The position numbers and the translations under genes were made by a program. This document shows positions 1 through 10,143 of a DNA stretch of 64,000 nucleotides, one piece after another; the first letter of the stretch is position 1, and each line of letters begins with the position of its first letter. This DNA comes from Gelatoporia subvermispora B (taxonomy: Eukaryota; Basidiomycota; Agaricomycetes; Polyporales; Gelatoporiaceae): NCBI GenBank assembly GCA_000320605.2, contig KB445824.1, positions 82,001 through 146,000 of the forward strand, given 5' to 3'. The notes beneath the pieces were generated by a model, which did not search any database, was not told the DNA's origin, and saw only the letters and a program-made list of their open reading frames with translations.

Positions 1-993
1 CAGTCCCCATATTGGTAAGCTCGACGTCTACGGTTCGAGTTTTTGATAATTATGCGGCCTGTTGCTTTGGACGAATTGATGAAGCTGTCCAGCATGTCAC
101 TGGATTTGCGCATCCAGGACACCTGTAACTCGTCCACTGCATCATACTCGAAACAAATCTCAGTAAACAGCAGAGAGCTGTATGCACGATGCGGATGGTG
201 GGCCGGGGATAGTTTGCGATGAGTTTCGCATGTCAGGAATGCGTGCCCATCGAGGTTGAGCTCTAAGGAGGTGACGCTCTTCCAGATCCCAGGGAGTGCT
301 AGCAGCTTTCCATAGTCTGATAATCTGGAACCGTTGATCTGTCAAAGAGCACAGAGCCGCTAAGCACTTGGTAGCGATCTTTATGACGGCCTGACTCACC
401 TTCAAATGCTGTATGCGCATATGTTCGGAAACCTGTGCATACTTGCATGGGCCATCTGGTTCTCTTCGCCACCAGGTACTGTAAATGGAGACAGTGCCCA
501 AATTCGGGAAGGCACCAATGAGTCTAAGGAAATCGTAGAAACTCCCGAATATGCAATTCCTGAGTGCGAGCACATGGAGATGTGTAAATCGTTTCGCGAG
601 CGCTAAATCTCGGGCGCGAAGAGGAGGGAAAGGAGCGGACGTGGGTTCCCCGCCAACAACGTGGAGTGAAGACAGACTGGGCAATTCTCCTGCAAAGCGC
701 CATAGGAAGCGAACGAGCAGCTCTGCTGTCACATCACATACACGAATAAGCGAGGCGGCTAGAGGTTGTTTCTGAATGTGACGTTGTATACAGATGAGAT
801 CTGTTGGCTGGCGAATTTCTTTTGTGCTTGCATGACCATAAGCCAGAATGACATGCTTTGTTACGCATAGAAGTAATTTGCAGGTACGCCCAAGTGAGAC
901 GAGTACTTTTGCATCACTTAGATGGTCAGTGACAAGGTACCACACATCGATAGGTAGAGAGCCGGGATTGAGGACGATGTGTGGGTTGCGCAT
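1..993 (-). CDS. F-box-like protein, paralogue 1 (3' end outside window)
   Basis: Exons 400-993 and 1-338; intron 339-399 (61 nt, donor GTGAGT, acceptor TTGACAG). The ATG is at 993. The N-terminus has the F-box-like core LPIDVWYLVTDHL (about residues 13-25), followed by leucine-rich segments typical of fungal F-box/LRR-like proteins. Such proteins are usually thought to recruit targets to SCF ubiquitin ligases; that role is inferred here. Exon 2 is recognised because it keeps the paralogue pattern (SW-M--SSDMLDSF) and stays open to the window edge, so the C-terminus is missing. Without the intron a shorter 277-residue frame is read, which departs from the paralogues after the donor. It is the first of six minus-strand paralogues in this window. 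Confidence 0.8.
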
Positions 994-1030
994 ATTACTT
1001 TCGGTGTCGGCTCATGAGCGAAAGATAGCT

Positions 1031-1546
1031 TCAATAAACAAGGATGTGTATAACGCACCATGGTAAATAGTGCAGAATCCCCCACAAAGTGTCGTTTCTC
1101 TGTCTCTTTCTCACTGCCTTTCGGTCTCGATCTCGTTTCCGTTTCCGTTCCCGTACTACCTTCCCCTGTGCTTGCTCCCGCATCATCTTCTCCATGCGCT
1201 CCGCTATCTGCTGTTGTACGCGCTCCCATTCTAGCGCCAATACCAGATGCCGTGCCCCCTGCCGTGCCCCCTGCCGAGCCCGTTCCTGTGCCCGCTGCCG
1301 CTCTCGTGCCCGCTCTCGTGCCCGCTCCCGTGCCTGTTCCCGTGCCTGCTCCTGCTCGAGATCCTGCTCCCGTCCTCGTCCTCGTTCTCGCCGCCGCCGT
1401 TCCCTTTCCTGTTCCCATGTCCATTCGAGTTCCCGCTCCTTTCTCATTTCCCTTTTATCCTTCCGCTTGTCCCGTTTTGCTCTAATAGCCCATATTTTGC
1501 GTGTTTGCATTGAACCTCTGTTCACTGGTGTCATTAATGCGTTCAC
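1031..1546 (-). CDS. Highly charged Arg/Glu/Gln-rich hypothetical protein (possible exon)
   Basis: An open frame on the minus strand encodes a very charged protein dominated by ER, EQ and RQ repeats, underlain by a degenerate 6/12-nt repeat (CGTGCC-like on the plus strand, about 1255-1400). The 5' edge is uncertain: the frame opens at a GTG, and the first in-frame ATG is at 1534. Evidence that the frame was once coding: the related stretch at about 2950-3110 aligns in the same frame without gaps for about 50 residues (shared MQ-RK, REMRK- and EW-WE-ERERR patterns) before hitting a stop. No domain is recognised. It may be one exon of a longer gene or a decaying one. Confidence 0.35.
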   Translation of the reverse strand: MNALMTPVNRGSMQTRKIWAIRAKRDKRKDKREMRKERELEWTWEQERERRRRERGRGREQDLEQEQAREQARERARERARERQRAQERARQGARQGARHLVLALEWERVQQQIAERMEKMMREQAQGKVVRERKRKRDRDRKAVRKRQRNDTLWGILHYLPWCVIHILVY

Positions 1547-2310
1547 ATATGTATCGAGTTGACCGAATTATTTAGAGTTGTACAGCAATAAACGATGGAT
1601 GGGGCGTTTGCGAGGTATAGATGTATGACTGACTGAGTGGTAGTGCATGACACGAAATTATATGCGGTCCTGGGCTAGCCTCATGGGATCAAAATAACTA
1701 CAGATTTACGTCCTGTACACTTTGAATCAGAAGATTTGTGTAAGATATGTGCATTTTTCCTCAAAGACACCTCATGAAATTGTGCTTCAGTACGCATTTA
1801 GCAGCCTATTATAGCCAACGAGACCGCCGTAATCCAAAATCTTGCAGCGAATCAGTACGATGCTCGGTTGTTCCGATGTCGGGACTTCGAGAGACGCCGT
1901 CATTGCAGCGAAGGTCCCAAATCCTGACATATGGAGGCTGTACGTGTCTAACAACGTGTTCACCCTTCCCTAGAACTCATCAGCGTCGTTATGCTTGTAT
2001 GTAGTGCCATTGGTTCTTTACTTTTGATCACATGAGATTGCAGACGACTATGCGGCGCTCATATTTAACGGGATTCGTCCGACAGCTTGCACCCTGCGTG
2101 CAGCGTGGACAGCATGCATACACGATGATGGGCAAGTTGATTCGGGAACATGCGTCCGGCGTGAAGTGATTGGCGACTCCGGCGCAGATGAGGCAGTATT
2201 TGGCTGTGGGAAGTGACAGGCAGCCTGTACACAGAAGGGTACAGGTTATACAGCATATACGGATATGACCTGGTATCCCGTTACCAGAGGACAACTACAC
2301 TTGCCGCAGC
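1050..2310. repeat. Left copy of diverged tandem duplication
   Basis: This stretch resembles 2780-3965 in the same order and orientation. Shared blocks are the charged-tract region (about 1400-1600 versus 2950-3150), a block near 1780-1960 versus 3550-3670, and a block at 2030-2300 versus 3715-3960 that includes the shared string ACGGATATGACCTG. Divergence and indels are heavy, so the duplication is old. Apart from the charged frame no gene is recognised here. Confidence 0.6.
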
Positions 2311-2779
2311 AGTCAAGGGCAAGACGCCCGGAGATAGGGGTATCACGTAAGGTGTGGCTGCGTGCTCGATATTGGCAATGGTCAATACTCGCAGGATTGC
2401 TCTAGGAATGGGTGTTTCTTGAAGAATGCATATGATGCGCAGTTCTAGGTGATCTGCATTGAGCAAGAGTCGAGATAGAAGTTCGGAGCCCCAGACGCAG
2501 GAGTATGGGTTTCAGGTCTCTCACACTTATATTGTCTTATCGCAATCCATGAACAGCACGAGGGCGTCACGGGCAGCTGCGGGCGAGGGGGGGTGCCAGG
2601 GGCGGTGGAGAAAGAGCCAAGGACACGCACACAACGCCTAGAGAATGGGGGAGAATGGAGGCACGAGCTGTAGTTCGAACAGACGCACAGAGAGAGGGCA
2701 CGTGAACTCGAGTCGAGTCGAACACAGAGGGCGGGCCCAAACTGGGCGTCCAAGTGGGGTCTGATACGGGTCGATGGAG

Positions 2780-3965
2780 CGCCTAAGACAGGCAGAAGGC
2801 AGCTCGAAACATTTGGCTTGGAGACCTCTGTGGGCTATTTCGCTTCCGTGTGTCCTCTTCTCGTGTTAATGCCTCTATCAATTCAGGCTCGCACGCATTA
2901 TCTGTTCCCATACCGATGCTCGCTGCTCTCATGCCCAATACTGTTCCAGTTCTCATCGCCGCTCCCGTTCGAGCTCCCATATCCATTCTTGTTCCCGCAT
3001 CTTCCTCATTTCCGCTCGATTCCTATTCCCGTCCCATTTTTTCTTGATGTGGCACGCTTTCCGTATCTGCATTGCGCTTCCGTTTATTGTTGTCAGTGAT
3101 GCGTTTGCGAATATCAATTTAGTCCGGATGATTCGTGGCTGTATAACGATAAAGCGGCAGCAGATGCGAGGTTGGCAGGGTGCGAATCTATGTGTAACTA
3201 AGTGGAAGCATACAGCTTCGGGGTTACATTGTACCCGGGGCTATTGTCTTGAGAGAGGCACGTACCGGAACAGCCTCCGGCGACGGATTCTATACGGCGA
3301 TTTGATGGTCCAGGCTACCAGGACAACACTGGTTGTATACAATTATCCAAATACATAGGGTCGCAGTATATACGTGTGCATATGCTGTATTTGAAAACAA
3401 AGGCTGTGTTAAATCTGTGCATCCTTTCCTTGGTAGGCACTCCATACAACTGTACTATATACAAGAGACATGTACTGAGTAGTCTATCGCAATCAATGAG
3501 ACCATCGCGATATATCGTCATTCAATGAACTGGTACGACTTTCCCGTTCATTGAGTATGCTGTGTGTGGCGATTCTGTGCCAGAAAGCGTCGGTGTCGCG
3601 GCAAAAGTTCCGGATCCTGGCATGCAAAGGCAGTACATGTCTCATAACGTCTTCGATGTTCCTCGGGATCTATCGATATCGTATGAATTAGCACTGATTC
3701 CTCCTATCACGTGGGGTCTGTGATGCTCATGTCAGACGGCTTTCATTCGGCAGCTTGTAGTCTGCATGGACAGTGTGCATAAATGGTGAAGGGCGAATTA
3801 ATCCGTGAGTCCGCGCCTAGCGCGCAGTGTATGGTGATTCTGGTGCGGATGAAGCAATGTTGGGCTATCCGATGCACGGATGGGTACAGATCATATGTCA
3901 GATACGGATATGACCTGTTATCCCATTAGGAAAGGACGTGTGTACTTGTAATCGGGAGCTGTGTG
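2780..3965. repeat. Right copy of diverged tandem duplication, charged frame broken
   Basis: Partner of 1050-2310. On the minus strand, about 3110-2950 keeps the frame of the charged protein (AMQIRKA, AEMRKMREQEW, ELERERR) and then meets a stop. The long Arg/Glu repeat tract of the left copy is absent or reduced. It reads as a pseudogenised exon within a non-coding duplicate. Between the copies (2310-2780) I see nothing coding. Confidence 0.5.
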
Positions 3966-5524
3966 TAATTGTCATATTCGTGTTGGCCGTCATAGCTAGG
4001 ACTGGAACATACGAAGGGACAAATATGTCACATGAGATGCGACTGGGTGCTTAATATCAATGTTGGCAGAGGTCGATATCCGGACAAAGTTTGCAGAGCC
4101 CGAGGCGGCTGCTCAAGCAGGGAGCTGTGTCCTAAAGTTCTGATAGGAAAATCGAGACTCGGAGAAGCACAGGACGCGTCATCACACTGTACGCGGTTTT
4201 AAATGACTTGTATCGATCGAAGTTGAGTGCTTGGAGGATAGTCTGCCTCGTGCCGCCTGCGGTTCGATGGATATGACCGCGAAAAAGCGAGAGATGTCGA
4301 CAACACGGTCAACTGAGTAGCACGTTTCTGTGTGCTGGGGGCCCGATGACAGTGCATGTGCATGAGTCGCCTCCCGTCATAGGACACGCTACGTCTCGGT
4401 GTTCATATAGGCCGCCGGCCGGCGTGCTTCGGACGTGAGCGCGGACTCCGATAATCAAGTGATCACGTGTACCGCGCTCTCTGACGACTTGACGTTAAGA
4501 TACGTGGCTATATGCGCCCCATCCACCGCGTTGAGAGACCTAGGGGTCAAGTCAAGTCCTGCTTCTCAACTCTCCAAGTGACCGCAGCGCAGAAATCGAA
4601 ATACAGCGAGCCCAGTGCACCATCCGCTTGGCCGGGCGCCGTCTCTCTTCGGGTTGTACCATTCCTCGGATGCTGAACTCAGCATCGAGGGTTCTGTGTT
4701 CAGAACGCCAGCTGACTATATACTATCGTTCTAGGTGCTCTGGATTGACTGCGCCAACTCACGCGTCCCCGAGTCTGTCATCAGTGCCTCGCACCCTGGA
4801 GACACCTTCGTCCACCGCAACATCACTAAGTGAGTCTTGTCTCTCTTGTGCCCCCCTGCACCCGCTCTGGTTGTTTTCAATTTTTCTGCTGCTCTAGCCA
4901 TTTCACATTATGATTTATGATACTTCACATTTCCTTCCTTCTTCTATTATTCGCGCATCGTTCTGGCTCCGCGCGGCCCGCGAGTCCTCCCTCTGCTATG
5001 GGTCCGGGAGTCTAGGACGTCAGTTTTGGAAGCCATGACTTCTGCGTTTGGGGATAAGAATACCTAGCTGGGCTGAGGCGCAAGAAATTGCATATCTAAG
5101 GCGGCCCACGCCTTTGATGTGGCTCTGGAGCGAGCCTTGGTGTCCGTGCGTGGCGTATCTGGGCTGATGAAAGCCTTGTGCGCGCCCCGGATGCGCAGCA
5201 CTGGGGGCGTCGTGCGCTGCTATGGACCGAAGTACTGCGGAATACCGTTTTCATGGCTGACACTCGAGGTAGAGCGACTGAACCTGAGTTTGAGCTTCTG
5301 ACCGTGGTGCATAGCTTGTTGTACCCAGCGGGCCCGTTTTCCGTCTATCGGGGTTTCTGCTACTGTTACATCCTGAGATGGACACTTGAATGATGCACCA
5401 CACTCGTTCATACACTCTGTTGAGAAAGTGACTACACTGGTTCTCGACAGCACATGCCCATGGTCATAATTGTACACCTCTGAAAGACAAATTCCTCAGC
5501 AGTCGCTCGCTGTTCCTAAGTTGC
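3966..5524. other. Intergenic, no supported gene
   Basis: Only short frames without recognisable domains or convincing splice structure. It lies downstream of the MDR oxidoreductase gene, so part of it is that gene's 3' flank. Confidence 0.5.
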
Positions 5525-6799
5525 TTATACAGTCTCCTGAGGTTGTGCTACGAGCTTCACGGCGCTCACTTGGTCCTTTTTCATTCTCTCCAGTCCCTCC
5601 GGGATCCCTGCCAACCCGTTGGGAAGGAGCTCGACTCGGTTTGGCTACATACTTCATTAGCTGCGCTGTGTGGCACGGTCAGTTCGAGGACACACCTTAA
5701 TTGCACCTTCCTCCAGCAGCGCGGTCAGCTTGGAATACAGCGTTTGACCAGTCTTGCGTCGATCCGGAATATTTACATTACCGGACACGTTCACGATTTG
5801 CTTGCCCGATGCCGCGCTCTTCTTCGTTGCGTCAATCTGATCGGGCAGCACCAAGACTAGGGTTCCTCCTGGAGCAACGATGTCGTACGCAGGGTTCTGG
5901 GTAGAAGCAATTGAGATTGCATCGTAGACGACTTCAACCGCCGGCACGATCTTCGCAACCTCGGCAACCAGCGCAGCTTCGGACAGGGTGCGATCCAGTA
6001 CATGTGTTGCGCCAAATGACTCAAGTAACTCCGTATTCTTCAATGATGCGGTTGTGATGATCGAGGAGAAACCAGCGAGCTTAGCCAGCTGGATTGCTAA
6101 GCAGCCGGTGAGCCGCTATGTGCTATCTGCGAGATCAGAAAGTTCTGCGACTTACTGTATTGTCCCACAGAGCTTGCGCCGCCGAAGATGACGATCGCCT
6201 TACCTGCATACTTTCCACGACCGCCCTCCACCCATGGAGGAAACAATTTAGCACTGCCCGCTGCGTACAGGTCAAACAGGCCCAATGCTGCTGTGGCGAG
6301 ACCAAGTGGGATCGTCGCAGCCTCGTCAACTGTGATGTTACCCGGAATCTGCAAACATGAGCTTTCGTACATTCACTAATGAGCGGCTGGAAACTACTCA
6401 CCTTGGCAGTTACATCAGCATTAGCTATGCCGTACTGCTGGAACGTTGCTTGCGGGTTGACGAAGAACCCCTGGTAGACCCTAGAGCCGTTCCGGGTAAG
6501 CATTTTGAAGTTACAACGAACATGTCATGGACTACTTACACTTTGTCTCCTACAGCAAAGCCCTCCACGCCCTTGCCAATCGCATCCACCGTCCCCGCAG
6601 CGTCAAAACCCACGATAGAGGGGAAGTTCTCTATGAACATCCCATAGACCTGTATCTTCCAGTCGACTGGATTTAAAGCAGTAGCTTCGATCTTGACGAG
6701 CAGTTGGCCCGGACCGGGAGTCGGCACATCCACTGAGCCGACAGTCCAGTCGCCGAACTTCTCTGGGAGTAGGAGGGCAGTTTGTTGAGTTGGGACCAT
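5525..6799 (-). CDS. Zinc-type/quinone-like MDR alcohol dehydrogenase (enoyl reductase-like)
   Basis: Five exons: 6540-6799, 6402-6480, 6156-6348, 5696-6096, 5525-5644; 1053 nt, 350 residues. All four introns are GT-AG (51-59 nt). Fungal MDR family that reduces or oxidises carbonyl or enoyl substrates with NAD(P)H; the exact substrate is unknown. The N-terminal GroES-like part carries NPVDWK and VGFDAAG. The central Rossmann part has IVIFGGASSVGQ, the dinucleotide-binding glycine turn. The catalytic-zinc cysteine/histidine set of classical alcohol dehydrogenases is not evident, as in quinone-oxidoreductase-like trans-enoyl reductases (ToxD type). The C-terminus, NRVELLPNGL...GLERMKKDQVSAVKLV, fits the family and confirms the short last exon. 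The ATG at 6799 is in a fair context. No biosynthetic neighbours are visible; likely cytosolic. Confidence 0.88.
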
Positions 6800-7277
6800 G
6801 TTGGTTGCCTGTGTAAGTCTCGCTATGTAGATGATGACAGCTCCAGTCGTGCATATTCTCATACATATACTCTTGGCCAAGATCGCTTATCGTGACGATT
6901 TGTCAGTTCTTGAGGCTTGTCTGAGTAATCTCTGTTGTCGAAATTTCGACATCCTGTGTCATCTTCGCAGCGACTGCTGCTGCTGTCAGGTAACACTATA
7001 AATAGCCCTTTCCTTGCGCATATATACTGTCATGGCCCGCCATCCGTGCTCTAGCTGACGACATCGATCGTAAAAGAGACTAGTGTAGTAATTCCTGGGA
7101 ACAAAGCGAACCAAGCCTTGACTCTTGAGGCTCCGAGCGAGAATTTGAAGTAGAGTCAGGTGATCTCAAGGTCATTGCATCAGCAAAATATTGTGTTATC
7201 TTTGACGCCTTTCGCCACCTACTGTGTATTGCAGATGCCTCCAGAGCCTGATTCTCGTCGCGCACTAGGCCTCGGAG
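6800..7277. promoter_or_regulatory. Promoter region of the MDR gene / 3' flank of F-box paralogue 2
   Basis: The intergenic space contains an AT-rich CTATAAATAG motif near 6995-7005. Read on the minus strand it is TATTTATA, about 195 nt upstream of the MDR start codon; it is a perfect TATA-like box only on the plus strand, where no gene follows. Its role is therefore unclear. No gene seen. Confidence 0.25.
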
Positions 7278-8466
7278 CTAGTCAAGGGTATTCGCCCGGA
7301 CGTCCGCGTTATTCTCCTCCTCCTCGCCATTCTCGTCCTCACAGAGTTGCTCGGGCACCAGTGTCAGAATTTCACTCCTGTGAAGCTCTGGCAACAACCA
7401 TATAAATTGCTGCGGATCTTGCCAGGGTCCTCGTCGGTGTCGTGAAGGAATCCGTAACTCCACTACGGCTTGACTCCTACTGGTTGCACCTGATCCATAG
7501 ATCAGGTCGTCTATTATCTTCCATGCGAAGAGCTCCAGCGGCACGGGAAGCAGATTTACAACGTTTATATACCAGGTGTCCAGTGACGGTGCGAAACCAA
7601 GGTCAGAGTCTGTACTGTCCGTACTTGAAGGTGCTGAAGCATGATATACGCAGATGACACGTGGATCACCAAAAAAGTACTCGTATGTCGGAGCAGCGTA
7701 GTCAGGCATCTGGAGAGATATGTATAGATAAGTGACTTTACGCTGAAGTATCAGTTTTGACACCCAATGTCGGTGATGCGCCAAATCACGGGTCTTGATC
7801 TGTTGCAATAGATAGTGATCATCAGACCCGAGCTAGTCAGATGAAAGTAGTCGCGAGTTGACTCACCTCGAGCTCTGATAAGTGCAGGTATTTGGCAAAT
7901 GGCTCAGTCTCCATACAACAGTCTGTTCCTCTGCGCCAAGTCACGTTCAAGAGATAGAGTCGGTGCAAACTCGGAAAGCTGCAAATAAGTCTGGAGAAAT
8001 CGCGCAATTGTGGAAATTCCAGGTCTTTCAGGCTGAGACAGGTCAAAGCGCAAAAGTGGCCTGCAGCTATGAGGGCCTGATGGCGTAACGGAAGCATTTT
8101 GCATGGTCGAGGACAAGAATCGGGGTTGATATTGAGTTTCTTCAACCAAGGCAATGCTCCTCCATATCGGTACAAGAAACCTGTGAGAAATGTGAAGGGC
8201 ATCGAGAGCTCTGTACAGGCGCGCCCTCCGAATTCAGAAAGGGATATTTCGTGGTGCAGCTTCATCAGGTGGGATTTGGAAGAGATGGTTCGCGACCAAT
8301 TTGACGTAACTTTGAGAACAAGATTTGCTAGGACTTTGCACGTCAAACCGAAGGAGTAGAGGGATGCAATTTCATCGATGTGATGAATGGTCTCGTACCA
8401 CAATTCCAGCGGCAGAAGTTTGGGATGTAACACTGAAAGTTGCATGTGGCTGCCATGGTTATCCAT
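7278..8466 (-). CDS. F-box-like protein, paralogue 2
   Basis: Exons 7867-8466 and 7278-7799; intron 7800-7866 (67 nt). 1122 nt, 373 residues. F-box-like core LLPLELWYETIHHID near the N-terminus, then leucine-rich strands such as LTCLSLKDLEF and LHRLYLLNVTW. The intron interrupts at the same position and phase as in the other paralogues (after residue 200). It is the most diverged of the first four: exon 2 shares little with the others and ends in an acidic stretch rich in Glu and Asn. Start chosen at the first ATG (8466); a second in-frame Met lies seven codons on. Confidence 0.8.
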
Positions 8467-8994
8467 TCAGTAGCGATCACAATGGACAGAGCGGAGGACA
8501 TGTGATGCACTCACTCAGGTAAATACGGAAGGCGGCCAAAAGTGGAAGATTTGGGACGCCAGCACGAGTGGAGGTCCGTCATTTTGCAAAACGTCTCTGA
8601 CGATCGACGGTCAATATGCCTGAAGACCGGTAATTTCGGTACAGATAGAAAGCACGGGTCGTCGGGGTGTGAAGTCAGCAAGCAAAGGAGAGTAGATATT
8701 ACAGGCGTAAGATACTCAATCTTAGAGCCTGCAAATAAACCAGTGACATCTGTGAGGCTGCCGACTTAGCCCAGCGTGGTGACGAAAGTTACCGAAAGTC
8801 AAGAGTCGACACGTGTACACACACGTGTCCATAACGTTCAGTTATCAAGGGCTGGGTGTTCCATGAAATGTATGGCATTCAGTCCGGTGGTATGCTATAT
8901 GGGACCTCAGCCCGCTGATCGACTCCCTCGTACATAGTTTATTGATACCTATAGTGATTGTCATCATCTTCATCGCCCTTTTCCTTCGCTCCCC
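8467..8994. other. Intergenic between F-box paralogues 2 and 3
   Basis: No supported gene. From about 8860 the sequence begins to match 12725 onward, which marks the left edge of the large direct duplication. Confidence 0.4.
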
Positions 8995-10143
8995 TCAACG
9001 GAATTTGACATGTCTCTGATATCCTAACACCGGAGGATGCTCCAAGCTCTCATCGACTAATACCCTCAACGTTCCGCGCGCACGAAGCCTCGGGAGGACT
9101 AGCGATCCATCACTGAGGGCGGGTAAGTCCTGATACTGTTCATCCCCGCATCTAACTTCGACCTCGATTACGCAGGCTGAGATTGACTCGTCGACGAAGC
9201 TGTCCAGTATGTCGCTACATTCGTACATCCAGGACGTTCTGAACTCATGCTCTTTGTCCACGGCGATCAGAATAGCAGCGTTCTGGGATCTCCGTGGCGA
9301 GGCGGGTGTGCTGCTCGGGGATTCGGATGAAGATACTCGTCCGGGAGCTTGGTAGAATAGACCAGTATTGGGCCGTTGTGAGTTAGAGTTCCCTTGAATA
9401 TTGATGGACGCTATGCTTTTATGGAGCACATGGAGAGCCAGTAGCGGTCTATATTTTGATACTTCAGAATCACTGATCTGCCGCAGGTGCGTGCACAAAC
9501 AAGGGCTTTGAGCGACCAGTATTAGACTGCCCACAGTTCGACTCACCTTTAGATCTTTGAGATGCAGTCGCTTGGTAAGTTGCGCGTACTGTTCAGGCTC
9601 TTCCGAGTCTCTGATCCACTCAGAATTGAGCAAGGAAAGAATGCGTAAATTTGGGAAGGCACAAATAAGCCGAAGAAATTCATGGAAACTCCGGAAGCTA
9701 CAGGAGGAGAGCCGGAGTTCTGTCAAGGCTCCAAAACGCACTGCAAGTGAGAGAACCCGGGTACGAAGGAGAGAAGGACAGGATGGAGTTGATGTGCTAC
9801 CCATAATGTGGAGGAAACGAGCATTGGGAAGTCGTCCCGCCCAGTGACACAGGAAGCTGACTAGTAGCCCCTCTGACACCTCGCATGTACGAACGAACGA
9901 GGCTGCTAAAGGCTTTCGGAGCATCCGACGATGCGCATGAATTAGAGCTGAGCGCCTTGGAATAACAAGAGTCTCCGCTTTGGTCAGAGATTCTATAATC
10001 TCCTTTGCCAAGCACAGAAGTATTTTGCAGGTCATCCCCAGCGAGCGGAGCGTCACTACTTCACTGAGATGGTCGGTTACGAGGTACCACACTTCCACAG
10101 ACAGGCGGCCGGGACTCCAAATGATGCGTCCCTGACGGCGCAT
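8995..10143 (-). CDS. F-box-like protein, paralogue 3
   Basis: Exons 9547-10143 and 8995-9477; intron 9478-9546 (69 nt; donor GTGAGT, TCTAATAC branch-like motif, acceptor GCGGCAG). 1080 nt, 359 residues spliced. The intron is a multiple of three and has no stop, so the unspliced frame stays open at 382 residues; splicing is preferred because every paralogue has an intron exactly here. F-box-like core RLSVEVWYLVTDHL (about residues 13-26); leucine-rich middle with CSFRSFHEFLRLICAFPNL; C-terminal signature LVLPRLRARGTLRVLVDE shared with paralogue 4. Likely an SCF adaptor by family, substrate unknown. Confidence 0.85.
   Translation of the reverse strand: MRRQGRIIWSPGRLSVEVWYLVTDHLSEVVTLRSLGMTCKILLCLAKEIIESLTKAETLVIPRRSALIHAHRRMLRKPLAASFVRTCEVSEGLLVSFLCHWAGRLPNARFLHIMGSTSTPSCPSLLRTRVLSLAVRFGALTELRLSSCSFRSFHEFLRLICAFPNLRILSLLNSEWIRDSEEPEQYAQLTKRLHLKDLKVSRTVGSLILVAQSPCLCTHLRQISDSEVSKYRPLLALHVLHKSIASINIQGNSNSQRPNTGLFYQAPGRVSSSESPSSTPASPRRSQNAAILIAVDKEHEFRTSWMYECSDILDSFVDESISACVIEVEVRCGDEQYQDLPALSDGSLVLPRLRARGTLRVLVDESLEHPPVLGYQRHVKFR

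Noticed and set aside
1060..1562. Plus-strand Pro/Val- and Arg/Ser-rich open frames
   Set aside because: They are the complement of the low-complexity charged tract. The duplicate near 3 kb conserves only the minus-strand Arg/Glu frame.
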